Assembly: GCA_934149105.1 (NCBI GenBank) | Contig: CAKPDP010000008.1 | Span: 1 to 32,365 of the forward strand | Length of the DNA stretch: 32,365 nt | DNA from: an uncultured Bacilli bacterium | GTDB taxonomy: Bacteria; Bacillota_I; Bacilli_A; RF39; UBA660 | Direction of reading: 5' to 3' | In this document: one piece after another, positions 15,317-22,838 of the stretch | Layout of the letters: each line of letters begins with the position of its first letter | Numbering within the stretch: position 1 is the first letter of the stretch | Made by a program: the position numbers and the translations under genes | The notes under the pieces: model-generated | Databases searched by the model: none | What the model saw: the letters and a program-made list of their open reading frames with translations, nothing else | Told to the model about the DNA's origin: nothing

Positions 15317-16723
15317 TTAAATCTTTTCTATTTTCATAAAATTAGTAGTCTTAACTCCTGTATTAGGAAAACCACCAGTAATTATTATTATATCATCTTT
15401 TTGTAAATTCATAAACTCTTTAGCTTGTTTAATTCCATCATTAACAACTTCATCGGTACTATTATATTCTGCTACTACTACTGGATATACAGCCCAATTA
15501 AGAGCTAAAGCTCTAGCTACTTTCCTTGAAGGAACAGTAGCTATTACTAAAGAAATAGGCTTTAAATTACTAATCTTTCTAGCTGTCTTACCACTCATTG
15601 TCGCAGCAACAATTGCTTTAGCGCCTATCCCCTTACAAGCAGCCTTAACACTTTTAGCAATTGTCTCTGTAATATTAGACTCCCATTTAACAGCAAATTC
15701 CTTATCATAAGTATAAAATTCCTCTGCATTCTCACAAATATCTGCCATACACTTAACCGTCTCTACTGGATAATTACCTATTGTTGTCTCATCAGATAAC
15801 ATAACAGCATCCGTTCCATTAAATACTGCGTTAGCCACATCCGATACCTCTGCCCTAGTCGGTCTAATACTCTTTTTCATTGATACCAACATCTCTGTAG
15901 CCACTATAACAAACTTACCACATTCACGACATTTCCTAATAATATCTTTCTGATATTTAGGAAGCATTGTCATTGGCACCTCTACTCCCAAGTCTCCTCT
16001 TGCTATCATAATACCATCAGACTCTGCAATTATCTCATCTAAATTACCTATTCCCATAACACTCTCGATCTTAGAAATAATTTGCATATCTTCTCTATTA
16101 TTCTCTTTCAAGATCTTTTTAGCTTCCCTAATATCTTTAACACTAGATACAAAAGATAAAGCTAAATAATCTCCATTATGTAAACAAGCATAAGTAATAT
16201 CTTCTTTATCTACATCATTAATAAATGGTATCTCTAGATCTACTCCTGGTACACTCATACTCTTATGACTACCTAATACTCCCCCATTTAAAATCTTACA
16301 AGTAATACCATCTTCCTCTTTCGAAATAACTTCTAATCTAATAAGGCCATTAACAAGTAAAACTATATCTCCTACATTAATCTTCTCGATCGAATTAGGA
16401 TGATTTACTGAGAATCTCTCACTATTACCTAGAACCTTCTCTTTAACAATTCTAATCTTTCTACCTTCAACTAATTCAACCTCATTATTCTCGATCTCAC
16501 CATTTCTAAATTCTGGTCCCTTTGTATCATACAAAAGACCAATATTTGTATTTAATTCCCTATTAGCTCTCTCTACTAGATCTTCAACAATTTGTCTTTC
16601 CTCTAATGTAGCATGAGAAAAATTAACTCTTGCTACATTCATACCCGCTTCGATCAAACTCTTAAAAGTCTCATAATTATTACTACTAGGTCCAATACTA
16701 CAAATAATTTTTGTTTTCTTCAT
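15317..16723 (-). CDS. pyk: Pyruvate kinase
   Basis: Last step of glycolysis: phosphoenolpyruvate plus ADP give pyruvate and ATP. The N-terminus TKIICSIGPSS and NVARVNFSHA with the substrate-binding Arg, the signature IISKIESVMGIGNLDEI (catalytic Lys) and MIARGDLGVEV are all present, followed by the family block ATEMLVSM. The 468-residue length means that the extra C-terminal PEP-utiliser-like domain of Bacillus pyruvate kinase is missing. AAGGAGTGAT precedes the ATG. It lies 35 bases downstream of the SPFH gene and may be cotranscribed with it from the extended -10 promoter at 17996. Confidence 0.96.
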   Translation of the reverse strand: MKKTKIICSIGPSSNNYETFKSLIEAGMNVARVNFSHATLEERQIVEDLVERANRELNTNIGLLYDTKGPEFRNGEIENNEVELVEGRKIRIVKEKVLGNSERFSVNHPNSIEKINVGDIVLLVNGLIRLEVISKEEDGITCKILNGGVLGSHKSMSVPGVDLEIPFINDVDKEDITYACLHNGDYLALSFVSSVKDIREAKKILKENNREDMQIISKIESVMGIGNLDEIIAESDGIMIARGDLGVEVPMTMLPKYQKDIIRKCRECGKFVIVATEMLVSMKKSIRPTRAEVSDVANAVFNGTDAVMLSDETTIGNYPVETVKCMADICENAEEFYTYDKEFAVKWESNITETIAKSVKAACKGIGAKAIVAATMSGKTARKISNLKPISLVIATVPSRKVARALALNWAVYPVVVAEYNSTDEVVNDGIKQAKEFMNLQKDDIIIITGGFPNTGVKTTNFMKIEKI

Positions 16724-16758
16724 GTTTAAATCACTCCTTGCTTCTCTATAATAGTATT

Positions 16759-17961
16759 CTAATTATTTTTCAATTTAAACCCACAATTAGTACAAAAATT
16801 AGTACCTCCTACTTTATTTCCACAATTAGGGCAAAACTTAATTGCTGCTTTTTCTTCTAAAATACTACTCTCTTCTTTATTTTCTACCGGTTCATTATCA
16901 GTCTTTTCTTCTTTTTTACCAAAGATAGTTCCAGGTTCTGGCATCTCATTAGTATTATTATTTACACTACTATTATTTGTATTAATAGATCCCATCATAT
17001 TAACACCAGCTTGATTAGCCATTCCCATTCCAACAAATCCTGCCATAGCACCATTACTATTAGAAGCCGCTGCCTTCATAGCCTCAGCACTAGCGTTAGC
17101 CATTAACCCAGATTGCATATTTGGATTAGAGAATATTGTTGCATCATCAATCTTACTAACCCTTTCCATGGATTTATCCGTTAAATTAATATCGCTAAGT
17201 GCTACATCTGTAATCTCTAAACCATAAGTATTTCTCCAACTATCATTAAGAATAGTATTCATTTCTCCTGAAATATCCCCATTATACATTCCTAAATCTC
17301 CAAAAGAAACCTTATGTTTTCTCATAACAATACTTAAAGCTTGCGTTAATTGTTCAACAAACTTACTCTTTAATTGTGATCCTACAACCTCTTCATAAGT
17401 AACTGTATCCTTAGGATTAGCGCCTATAACACTTTGAACAAGTAACGCTGGATCTACAACCTTAAAAGCATATTCTCCAAAGAAAGTAACCTCTAACATA
17501 CCATACTTCTCATCAGTAATCTTCTTAGGTTGTGGAGAACCAAATTTATTACCAGTTATATTAAGTAAATTAACATAATAAACTCTCTGATCCTTAGCAG
17601 CCTGTCCTCCGTAAGTAATACGATTACCAATCATCTTAATAGAATTAATAATTCCCTTTCCTAATCCCCCTGTAAAAATACTAGGTTCACTAGAATTATC
17701 AAAATGATAAGTACCAGCTTCAGATGTAAACTCCGTAATAGCACCATTATCAATAATCATCATAGCCATCCCTGAAGGAACAGCAATAGTACTACCATTA
17801 GATATAACTCCCTCTGAATATACCCTATTACCCTTACCATGTTCTACATGGCCTCTCTGAATAAGCACATTCTTATCTATCTCTGGACAAGTAACAAACT
17901 CCTTAAATTGATCTCCTAATCCCGTCGAAACAGAATTAATAGTAGCTTTAATTAAACCCAT
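16759..17961 (-). CDS. SPFH-domain protein with C-terminal zinc ribbon (YdjI-like)
   Basis: The N-terminal two thirds (about 1-290) match the SPFH/band-7-type proteins that Bacillus YdjI represents, often annotated virion-core-like; they form membrane-associated scaffolds. A low-complexity Ala/Met/Asn-rich segment follows (about 285-345), then a Glu-rich linker, and a zinc ribbon with Cys377, Cys380, Cys390 and Cys393 closes the chain. No membrane helix is seen. The ribosome-binding site AGAAGG precedes the ATG. In Bacillus the relatives function in envelope stress and membrane organisation; the role here is inference. It probably shares a transcript with pyk. Confidence 0.85.
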   Translation of the reverse strand: MGLIKATINSVSTGLGDQFKEFVTCPEIDKNVLIQRGHVEHGKGNRVYSEGVISNGSTIAVPSGMAMMIIDNGAITEFTSEAGTYHFDNSSEPSIFTGGLGKGIINSIKMIGNRITYGGQAAKDQRVYYVNLLNITGNKFGSPQPKKITDEKYGMLEVTFFGEYAFKVVDPALLVQSVIGANPKDTVTYEEVVGSQLKSKFVEQLTQALSIVMRKHKVSFGDLGMYNGDISGEMNTILNDSWRNTYGLEITDVALSDINLTDKSMERVSKIDDATIFSNPNMQSGLMANASAEAMKAAASNSNGAMAGFVGMGMANQAGVNMMGSINTNNSSVNNNTNEMPEPGTIFGKKEEKTDNEPVENKEESSILEEKAAIKFCPNCGNKVGGTNFCTNCGFKLKNN

Positions 17962-17995
17962 AACAAACCTTCTTTCTTAAATTAATACATAAAAT

Positions 17996-18004
17996 ATTAT
18001 AACA
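17996..18004 (-). promoter_or_regulatory. Extended -10 promoter of the SPFH gene
   Basis: TGT-TATAAT on the minus strand, 35 bases before the ATG at 17961. No clear -35 box, as expected for an extended -10 promoter. Confidence 0.55.
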
Positions 18005-18013
18005 TTAATCCCT

Positions 18014-18053
18014 AAAAAAAGATAGAACCTTTTAAGTAAATCTTCTATCTTTT
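18014..18053 (-). terminator. Terminator containing the stop of the Asn-rich gene
   Basis: AAAAGATAGAA and TTCTATCTTTT form an 11-bp stem followed by T7. The stop codon TAG (18047-18045) of the gene lies inside the left arm. Confidence 0.85.
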
Positions 18054-19136
18054 ACTAGCCTCCAAAATATCATCCACTGAAATCTTTTGCGTAGCCTCAA
18101 ACATATTATTAAAACTAATAGTATTTCTATTTAAATCATCTATTCCTAAATTCTTCTCTATCTCTTCTTCTCTATTCTTATTAATCTGTAAATCATCTAC
18201 TACTACCGGATCATCTATTTTAGAAGAAATATTCTCATTCCAAAAATCCTTATTACTAATAGCGGGTTCTTTAACAACTTCCTTATCCAAAATATTATCT
18301 ATCTTACTAGCAATATCATCTATATTAATATAATTATCAATATTATCCATTTCTTTATTATCCTTAACATTACCAGTATTCTTAATCTCTATAGGAGCTA
18401 CCTTTTCTTCTTCTATATTATTTAGCCTAACACTATTACCCATAGTATTATTATTCTCTCCATTACTTATAGTGTTACTATTATTTCCAATAACCGAAAC
18501 ATTTTGAAGATTACTTAATCCCATATTACTAATATCTAAAGGTCTAGTAGCTTCCAATAGATTATTATCTTCTATCTCAGGTTCCTTAACTTCTTCAAAA
18601 TCATTATTAACACTATTATTTACTACACCATTAGAATCATTACTAATATTTAAATCATTATTTATATTATTATCATTATTAATCTCTATCTTAGGTTCTT
18701 TAATCTTTTCATAATTACTATTAATATTATTACCCATCATATCAATAGAATTATTACTAACAGTATTAACACCTATATTGTTAGAAACATTACTATTATT
18801 AATACTAGAATTATTACTAACAATATTAATTTCTACATCATTAGAAATATTATTTACACTATCACTAACATTAGAATTACTATTTATATTATTATCATAA
18901 TTACGATATACCTGTTCCATATTAGTAACATTATTCATATTATTAACATTCTGATTATAATTCATGTCCTCATTACTATAATTACTTTCCATCTTATTAT
19001 TCTTCTTACTATCTTTTGGACTAGAAACTATAACAATAATAAGCGCTATAACAACTAAAGCAATAACACCAACTACTATTATAATAGGGCTATTAATAAT
19101 CTCACTAATGTCTCCTATCAACATCAATCTCTCCAT
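18045..19136 (-). CDS. Asn-rich membrane-anchored protein
   Basis: A hydrophobic helix (about residues 17-38, IIIVVGVIALVVIALIIVIV) follows a short N-terminus. The remaining 320 residues are low-complexity, with about 80 Asn among the 363 residues, mostly as NNS/NNI repeats. The C-terminal part becomes more regular and contains two related short motifs, LLEATRPLDIS and FEATQKISVDDILEASKR. These paired motifs suggest a short linear binding site at the end of a flexible tether. GGAGGA precedes the ATG. It begins an envelope gene block (SPOR-like, glucosaminidase, M23). No family is recognised; the low complexity makes similarity searches unreliable. Confidence 0.7.
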   Translation of the reverse strand: MERLMLIGDISEIINSPIIIVVGVIALVVIALIIVIVSSPKDSKKNNKMESNYSNEDMNYNQNVNNMNNVTNMEQVYRNYDNNINSNSNVSDSVNNISNDVEINIVSNNSSINNSNVSNNIGVNTVSNNSIDMMGNNINSNYEKIKEPKIEINNDNNINNDLNISNDSNGVVNNSVNNDFEEVKEPEIEDNNLLEATRPLDISNMGLSNLQNVSVIGNNSNTISNGENNNTMGNSVRLNNIEEEKVAPIEIKNTGNVKDNKEMDNIDNYINIDDIASKIDNILDKEVVKEPAISNKDFWNENISSKIDDPVVVDDLQINKNREEEIEKNLGIDDLNRNTISFNNMFEATQKISVDDILEASKR

Positions 19137-19188
19137 AACTTGTCTCCTCCTTATCCAAGACCCCTCTACTTTACAGTAAGTATAACAT

Positions 19189-19197
19189 AATTCATTC
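19189..19197 (-). promoter_or_regulatory. Extended -10 promoter of the Asn-rich gene
   Basis: TGT-TATACT on the minus strand, 53 bases before the ATG at 19136. Confidence 0.5.
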
Positions 19198-19240
19198 TAA
19201 TTTTCCAGTCCTTTTTCACAAAACTAAAAAGAATATACAC

Positions 19241-19702
19241 CTAACTATATATTCTCTTAATTTCTACTTTATTATCTTTATAATAATTTAGTACTTCTCC
19301 CAAAGTATTCTTAATCTTATCTTCATTATCTAGATCTTTAATAATTTTATCAAATTCATCTATTTTCTTATTAAACTCTTCACTCGTAACATAGCACTTA
19401 ACAACCTCTACATCGCCATATATCTTCTTAATCTTTTCTATATTACTTTTATCCCTACTAAAACCAATCACTTTATAATAACTATCATTATCTTTATAAT
19501 AAGTATAATCATTATTCATATTAGCTAACTTCATACTATCATAATCATCGTATTTATTATACTCCAACATATAAATATAATCTCCACTAACTAAATACTT
19601 AGTTTCTTTACTATAAGTAGAATATACCAAATATCCACAAAAGAACCCCAATACCACTGACAAAAAAATAGATACCATTGCTTTTAATAATCTTTTCTTC
19701 AT
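19241..19702 (-). CDS. Membrane-anchored SPOR-like protein
   Basis: One N-terminal membrane helix (about 9-29) and an exported part of some 120 residues. The pattern YLVSGDYIYMLEYNKYDDYDSM, then YYKDNDSYYKVIGFSRDKSNIEKIKKIYG and VEVVKCYVTSEEF, resembles the beta-alpha-beta rhythm of SPOR domains, which bind denuded peptidoglycan strands during cell division or engulfment. That call rests on pattern alone. GGTGATAGAAA precedes the ATG. It is located between the Asn-rich protein and the glucosaminidase, which fits a wall-related role. Confidence 0.6.
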   Translation of the reverse strand: MKKRLLKAMVSIFLSVVLGFFCGYLVYSTYSKETKYLVSGDYIYMLEYNKYDDYDSMKLANMNNDYTYYKDNDSYYKVIGFSRDKSNIEKIKKIYGDVEVVKCYVTSEEFNKKIDEFDKIIKDLDNEDKIKNTLGEVLNYYKDNKVEIKRIYS

Positions 19703-19762
19703 TTTCTATCACCAAGATTACTATACAACAATTAATATCTATTTTTTGTCGAATTATATATT

Positions 19763-20497
19763 TTATTTATTTCTAATTCTATTTATATAAGCATTTACAT
19801 TGGCAGCCCAGCTAGGATTTTCTGCATACTTAGAATTCATTTGTTCTGCTGTTGTTAAACCATATGCTACATAATTTCTAGCTATATTATCAATAAAAGC
19901 TCTAATTCCATCATCTAATGTTGGAAAATATCCATACGATCCACATCCTGATCCTTTCATTCCCCCAACATTATTACATGATTTAACTAAACTACTACAA
20001 TTCCAAGTACATCCAGTTTCTTCTAATGATATTGCTACCGCTAAATAAGGATCAACTCCTTTAGCTAAAGAATAAGATGCATATAAATATCCTTTTCCTG
20101 CTAAATCCGAATTTAAAGACTTGTCTATTTGACCTGCTAATTCATCTAAACTCATATTTTCATAAACAACTTCTTTAACTTCCTCTACAGGTGCACTTTC
20201 TTCTTCTGTACTCTCTGTACTAACTGTATCATTTACCTCTGTTTGTTCTTCTTGAACTACTTCTTCTACTACTTCTTCTGAAGAAGTATCATTATTATCT
20301 TGTTCTTCAAATGGATTACTAACATTATCTACTTCCGTAGTACCAGCCATTTGATTAGTATTATTACTATATATAGTAACACTTTCATCATCTTTATTTC
20401 CCTCTATAATCAAATAACATAATAATCCAATTAAAATAACTAATACAACCGTCAAAACAATAATTAATGTTTTTCTAGTCGATCGACTTATTTTCAT
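19763..20497 (-). CDS. Membrane-anchored glucosaminidase-type peptidoglycan hydrolase
   Basis: A membrane helix (about 10-31) is followed by a Glu/Val/Thr-rich spacer (about 60-110) that can cross the wall, and by a C-terminal domain of the glucosaminidase/lysozyme-like superfamily: VDPYLAVAISLEETGC, NNVGGMKGSGC, a YFPTLDDGIRAFIDNI block and the end NPSWAANVNAYINRIRNK. The Glu in SLEETG is the likely catalytic acid. Four cysteines in CTWNCSSLVKSCNNV and GSGCG may make disulfides. It presumably cuts N-acetylglucosamine bonds in peptidoglycan. GGAGG precedes the ATG and a good promoter lies at 20531-20560. Downstream is the SPOR-like gene. Confidence 0.85.
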   Translation of the reverse strand: MKISRSTRKTLIIVLTVVLVILIGLLCYLIIEGNKDDESVTIYSNNTNQMAGTTEVDNVSNPFEEQDNNDTSSEEVVEEVVQEEQTEVNDTVSTESTEEESAPVEEVKEVVYENMSLDELAGQIDKSLNSDLAGKGYLYASYSLAKGVDPYLAVAISLEETGCTWNCSSLVKSCNNVGGMKGSGCGSYGYFPTLDDGIRAFIDNIARNYVAYGLTTAEQMNSKYAENPSWAANVNAYINRIRNK

Positions 20498-20530
20498 ACC
20501 TTCCTCCTTCTTTTTAGTCAGGTAATTGGT

Positions 20531-20560
20531 ATTTTAACATAATTACTAAGCCTTTGTCAA
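20531..20560 (-). promoter_or_regulatory. Promoter of the glucosaminidase gene
   Basis: TTGACA (20555-20560), an 18-base spacer ending TGT, and TAAAAT (20531-20536). Consensus -35 and extended -10, on the minus strand. Confidence 0.8.
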
Positions 20561-20608
20561 ATTTCTTTTTTTCAAAATCATCTAATTTCTTATTATATAA
20601 GGGTTTAA

Positions 20609-21286
20609 CTAATATAAAGATAATGGATTAAAAGATTTACCTCCACTTAACGGATTTCCATGAAAAGCCCCAAAATGTAAATGTGTTCCTCCTAAAGGAT
20701 TAGAACTAGTAGGAACTGGTATCACATTACCTGTATTTCCTATCTTAGCAATAACATCTCCTCCTGAAACATCATCTCCTACTGATACTACAATACTACT
20801 AAGATGATTATATAAAGTATAATAATCTTCTATATTATGATAAATAACTACATAATTTCCTCTTCCATAATTACAATTAACATAACCTGCTACACAATTA
20901 GAAGCCACTGCCACAACAGTACCATTATTAGCACTATAAACATTAGATCCATATCCACTATAACTATATATATCTATAGCATTATGAAATTCATTCCATC
21001 TACTACCATAATAAGAAGTAATAGTATAAGAACTATCAGTAGGCCACTTCCAATTATTTAAATCTGCCACATTATTAACAATCTTATTATCTAATAATAC
21101 AACATTACTACTATTATTATCTTCATAAAAAGGATTATCTACACTAACTTCTTCTTTAGTAACATTACTCTTAAGAGCCATCTCTGTCTTATTATAATCT
21201 CTATACCATTCGTAAGAAACAACTCCCACAAACATACTAAGTATCAAAATATCTATCCCCACAAAAAATAGTTTAAATCTGACCAT
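20609..21286 (-). CDS. M23-family metallo-endopeptidase, membrane anchored
   Basis: Zinc peptidase of the LytM/lysostaphin type, which cuts peptidoglycan cross-bridges or stem peptides. An N-terminal membrane helix (about 6-24) anchors a 120-residue peptidase domain: His101 and Asp105 in HNAIDI, His161 in YNHLS and the HLH pair (202-204) in THLHFGAF make the full set of metal ligands and catalytic residues, so it should be active. The start is fixed by CAGGAGG six bases before ATG. Forespore Q-like engulfment proteins also have this layout, but no sporulation motif is seen. Upstream lies a short-tract copy of the poly-T element (21391-21416). Confidence 0.9.
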   Translation of the reverse strand: MVRFKLFFVGIDILILSMFVGVVSYEWYRDYNKTEMALKSNVTKEEVSVDNPFYEDNNSSNVVLLDNKIVNNVADLNNWKWPTDSSYTITSYYGSRWNEFHNAIDIYSYSGYGSNVYSANNGTVVAVASNCVAGYVNCNYGRGNYVVIYHNIEDYYTLYNHLSSIVVSVGDDVSGGDVIAKIGNTGNVIPVPTSSNPLGGTHLHFGAFHGNPLSGGKSFNPLSLY

Positions 21287-21390
21287 AGAAACCTCCTGAA
21301 AATACTAACTATCCTACTAATTTAAACTATCAAATTCAAGTCTTTTAACTAGCATGTTAATTTTTTCGACTGTGATCGCCTACTCCTAAA

Positions 21391-21416
21391 TATTTTAACA
21401 AAAAAAGTCAAAAATA
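21391..21416 (-). repeat. Short-tract copy D of the poly-T promoter element
   Basis: Read on the minus strand, TTTTTGAC, seven T (21400-21406), GTTAAAATA. This matches the GAC-T(n)-GGTAAAATA core of copies A and C, but the T run is 7 bases, so a -35 box TTGACT and the TAAAAT would be only eight bases apart. Confidence 0.45.
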
Positions 21417-21419
21417 TTA

Positions 21420-21447
21420 TTGACAAATAACTTTTTTGTGCTATTAT
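21420..21447 (+). promoter_or_regulatory. Promoter of the small RNA
   Basis: TTGACA (21420-21425), a 16-base spacer ending in TGC, and TATTAT (21442-21447): consensus -35 with an extended -10, on the plus strand. Start expected near 21454. Confidence 0.75.
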
Positions 21448-21453
21448 ATTAAC

Positions 21454-21553
21454 TACCAATTCAAGTTTTAGACGAATTGGTGCTAGTATCACACTAGCCA
21501 ACCCCTTTTTATTCTTTTTGGGATATTACCCTTCCCTGGGTAATATCTTTTTT
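21454..21553 (+). ncRNA. Small RNA of about 100 nt with three hairpins
   Basis: A free-standing plus-strand transcription unit among minus-strand genes, with its own promoter and no reading frame. Hairpin 1: ACCAATTC (21455-21462) with GAATTGGT (21474-21481), 8 bp. Hairpin 2: GCTAGT with ACTAGC (21482-21498), 6 bp. A pyrimidine-rich single strand CAACCCCTTTTTATTC follows. Hairpin 3: GATATTACCC with GGGTAATATC (21522-21547), 10 bp, loop TTCCCT, and then six T, a classic terminator. C-rich loops and linker (ACCCCUU, UUCCCU) are complementary to purine-rich ribosome-binding sites, as in the UCCC motifs of Gram-positive sRNAs, so an antisense regulator is the best guess. No known RNA family is recognised. 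Confidence 0.7.
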
Positions 21554-21567
21554 ATATATTTTTTTAA

Positions 21568-21693
21568 TTAAGCCACTATATAAGGGCTCGTGCTTGTTCC
21601 ATCCCCAGAAATAATTTTATTAACTATTTCATTTAATAAGGTTTCCCTCAAAGGTATTAATTTATCATCAACTATACTATCACTAATTGTATT
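21568..21693 (-). pseudogene. Remnant of a surface-protein gene (C-terminal fragment)
   Basis: A 41-codon open frame ends at TAA (21568-21570) and is bounded upstream by another TAA (21694). It lacks a start codon with ribosome-binding site. The fragment ends KIISGDGTSTSPYIVA; the closing GDGTSxSPY pattern is like the C-termini of repetitive surface proteins in gut Bacillota, as far as I recall. It follows directly on short-tract element C, so a gene once controlled by this promoter type has probably been lost by deletion. Confidence 0.4.
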
Positions 21694-21720
21694 TTACCAA
21701 AAAAAGTCACTTTTTTTAAC
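21694..21720 (-). repeat. Short-tract copy C of the poly-T promoter element
   Basis: GTTAAAAAAAGTGAC, seven T (21699-21705), GGTAAAATA on the minus strand. Nearly identical to copy A at 13144-13175 apart from the tract length (7 instead of 17). AAAAAAAGT-G-ACTTTTTTT is also a self-complementary hairpin. Confidence 0.55.
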
Positions 21721-21766
21721 TAGTAATTTATCAATATTAAGATAACTATGTTTTATTTAAGAATTA

Positions 21767-21803
21767 AATAAAACCCTATTTCCAAGAGAAATAAGGTTCT
21801 ATT
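21767..21803 (-). terminator. Terminator of the TasA-like gene
   Basis: On the minus strand AATAGAACCTTATTTC and GAAATAGGGTTTTATT pair over 16 positions with two G·U pairs; on the plus strand the same sites would be A·C mismatches, so it acts on the minus-strand transcript. Confidence 0.75.
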
Positions 21804-21819
21804 ATAATTATCTTTATCT

Positions 21820-22428
21820 TTAAAATTTTGCTGTAATCTTTTGATTATCGCTAGTTCTAAAAGTTACTTGTCCAATATAATTACCAGTATCATTAGATTC
21901 ATCATTTTCATCTGCTAAACCTTCCCATACAACTATATAGAAGGTTTTAGTCTTAGAAGTTCCAGTACCTAAAGTATAACTACTAAATAAATTAGAAGCC
22001 GAATAACTATTCTGAGCATAACTACTATTAATAGTCTTATTATCATTAAGTCTTCTCCATCTAATATTATCTATAACACTATCACTTCCATCTTTACTAA
22101 GATTAACTATTCCTTCAAAAGTAACTGGAGAAGTACCATTATTAGTAACTGTAATCTCATAAATTTGACAAACGACAGCATCTCCATCAATAACACAACT
22201 ATTAGATAAAGCTGTCTCCAAAGAACTATCTAAAATAGGTTGCAAATCTCCATCTGTTGTAACTTTATTTACCGCAATTCCTAACTTAAACTCTGCTATA
22301 TTACCACCCACTGTAGCATTATCTGTAGCACTAGCTTGAAAATACGCAAAAGTACCAGAAATAGCCGCTACTAATAAGGAAACTATAAACACAATTACAT
22401 ACATAAGTCTTCTCTTTTTATTATCCAT
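21820..22428 (-). CDS. TasA/CalY-like secreted fibre protein with SipW-type signal
   Basis: The N-terminus (KKRRLMYVIVFIVSLLVAAI, then SGTFAYFQASA) is the signal typical of SipW-dependent proteins such as TasA and camelysin of Bacillus, which build matrix fibres. Mature residues contain a beta-rich domain with EITVTNNGTSPVTFEGIVN, a pattern seen in TasA relatives, and Cys78 and Cys87, which could form a disulfide. The 202-residue length is in range. No sipW gene is present in the window. AGAGGTGAAT precedes the ATG, and a 22-bp perfect palindrome over the -10 box (22453-22474) suggests control by a dimeric regulator. Its terminator is at 21767. Confidence 0.82.
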   Translation of the reverse strand: MDNKKRRLMYVIVFIVSLLVAAISGTFAYFQASATDNATVGGNIAEFKLGIAVNKVTTDGDLQPILDSSLETALSNSCVIDGDAVVCQIYEITVTNNGTSPVTFEGIVNLSKDGSDSVIDNIRWRRLNDNKTINSSYAQNSYSASNLFSSYTLGTGTSKTKTFYIVVWEGLADENDESNDTGNYIGQVTFRTSDNQKITAKF

Positions 22429-22452
22429 ACAAAATTCACCTCTATCTTTTCT

Positions 22453-22474
22453 AATTATATGATATCATATAATT
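22453..22474. promoter_or_regulatory. 22-bp perfect palindrome over the -10 box of the TasA-like gene
   Basis: Eleven bases of AATTATATGAT are followed by their inverted copy ATCATATAATT. A TATAAT box (minus strand, 22454-22459) lies within the arm, 25 bases before the ATG. This is the position of an operator for a repressor. The -35 region is weak. Confidence 0.55.
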
Positions 22475-22496
22475 TCTAAAAAAGAAAGTAAATTTT

Positions 22497-22529
22497 AAAA
22501 GAATAGCATCTTTCTGATCCTATTCTTTT
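22497..22529 (-). terminator. Terminator of the SASP gene
   Basis: AAAAGAATAG and CTATTCTTTT form a 10-bp perfect stem about 20 bases after the stop at 22551. Confidence 0.85.
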
Positions 22530-22550
22530 CTTTATAATTAACTAACACTA

Positions 22551-22766
22551 TTAGTTATTTTTACTATTATAGTTAGCAGATCCACCTAATTGGTTTTGTC
22601 CTAATTGAACTAATCTTTTAGTAATTTCACCACCAACTGATCCATTAGCTCTAGCAGTACTATCTGGTCCTAAGTTAACACCAAATTCATTAGCTATTTC
22701 ATATTTCATTCTTTCTATAGCTTGTTTAGATCCTGGAACTACAAGTTTATTTGATTTATTATTCAT
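22551..22766 (-). CDS. Alpha/beta-type small acid-soluble spore protein
   Basis: SASPs coat spore DNA in the forespore, force it toward an A-like form and protect it from UV and heat; GPR protease destroys them at germination. All hallmarks are present in the 71 residues: KYEIANEFGVNLGPDSTARA with the GPR-type EFGV site and the conserved second block ANGSVGGEITKRLVQLGQ ending in QLGG. AGGAGGTGAAA precedes the ATG. A sigma-G-like promoter lies upstream (22787-22816) and a terminator downstream, so it is a single-gene unit. Presence of this gene is the strongest single proof of sporulation. I give no gene symbol because several ssp paralogues are indistinguishable. Confidence 0.97.
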   Translation of the reverse strand: MNNKSNKLVVPGSKQAIERMKYEIANEFGVNLGPDSTARANGSVGGEITKRLVQLGQNQLGGSANYNSKNN

Positions 22767-22786
22767 TATTTCACCTCCTACACTTA

Positions 22787-22816
22787 TAGGTTGTGAAATT
22801 TTACTAATTTAATACA
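22787..22816 (-). promoter_or_regulatory. Sigma-G-like promoter of the SASP gene
   Basis: TGTATT (22811-22816), 17 bases, CAACCTA (22787-22793). The -10 keeps CA and TA of CATNNTA and the -35 is one base off TGNATA. No sigma-A boxes are seen here. Confidence 0.5.
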
Positions 22817-22838
22817 TCAAATTAACTGGTAATTTTTT

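Noticed and set aside
21454..21553. Idea that the small RNA is a tracrRNA because it contains GTTTTAGA
   Set aside because: No CRISPR repeats or cas genes in the window, and the hairpins do not match an anti-repeat layout.
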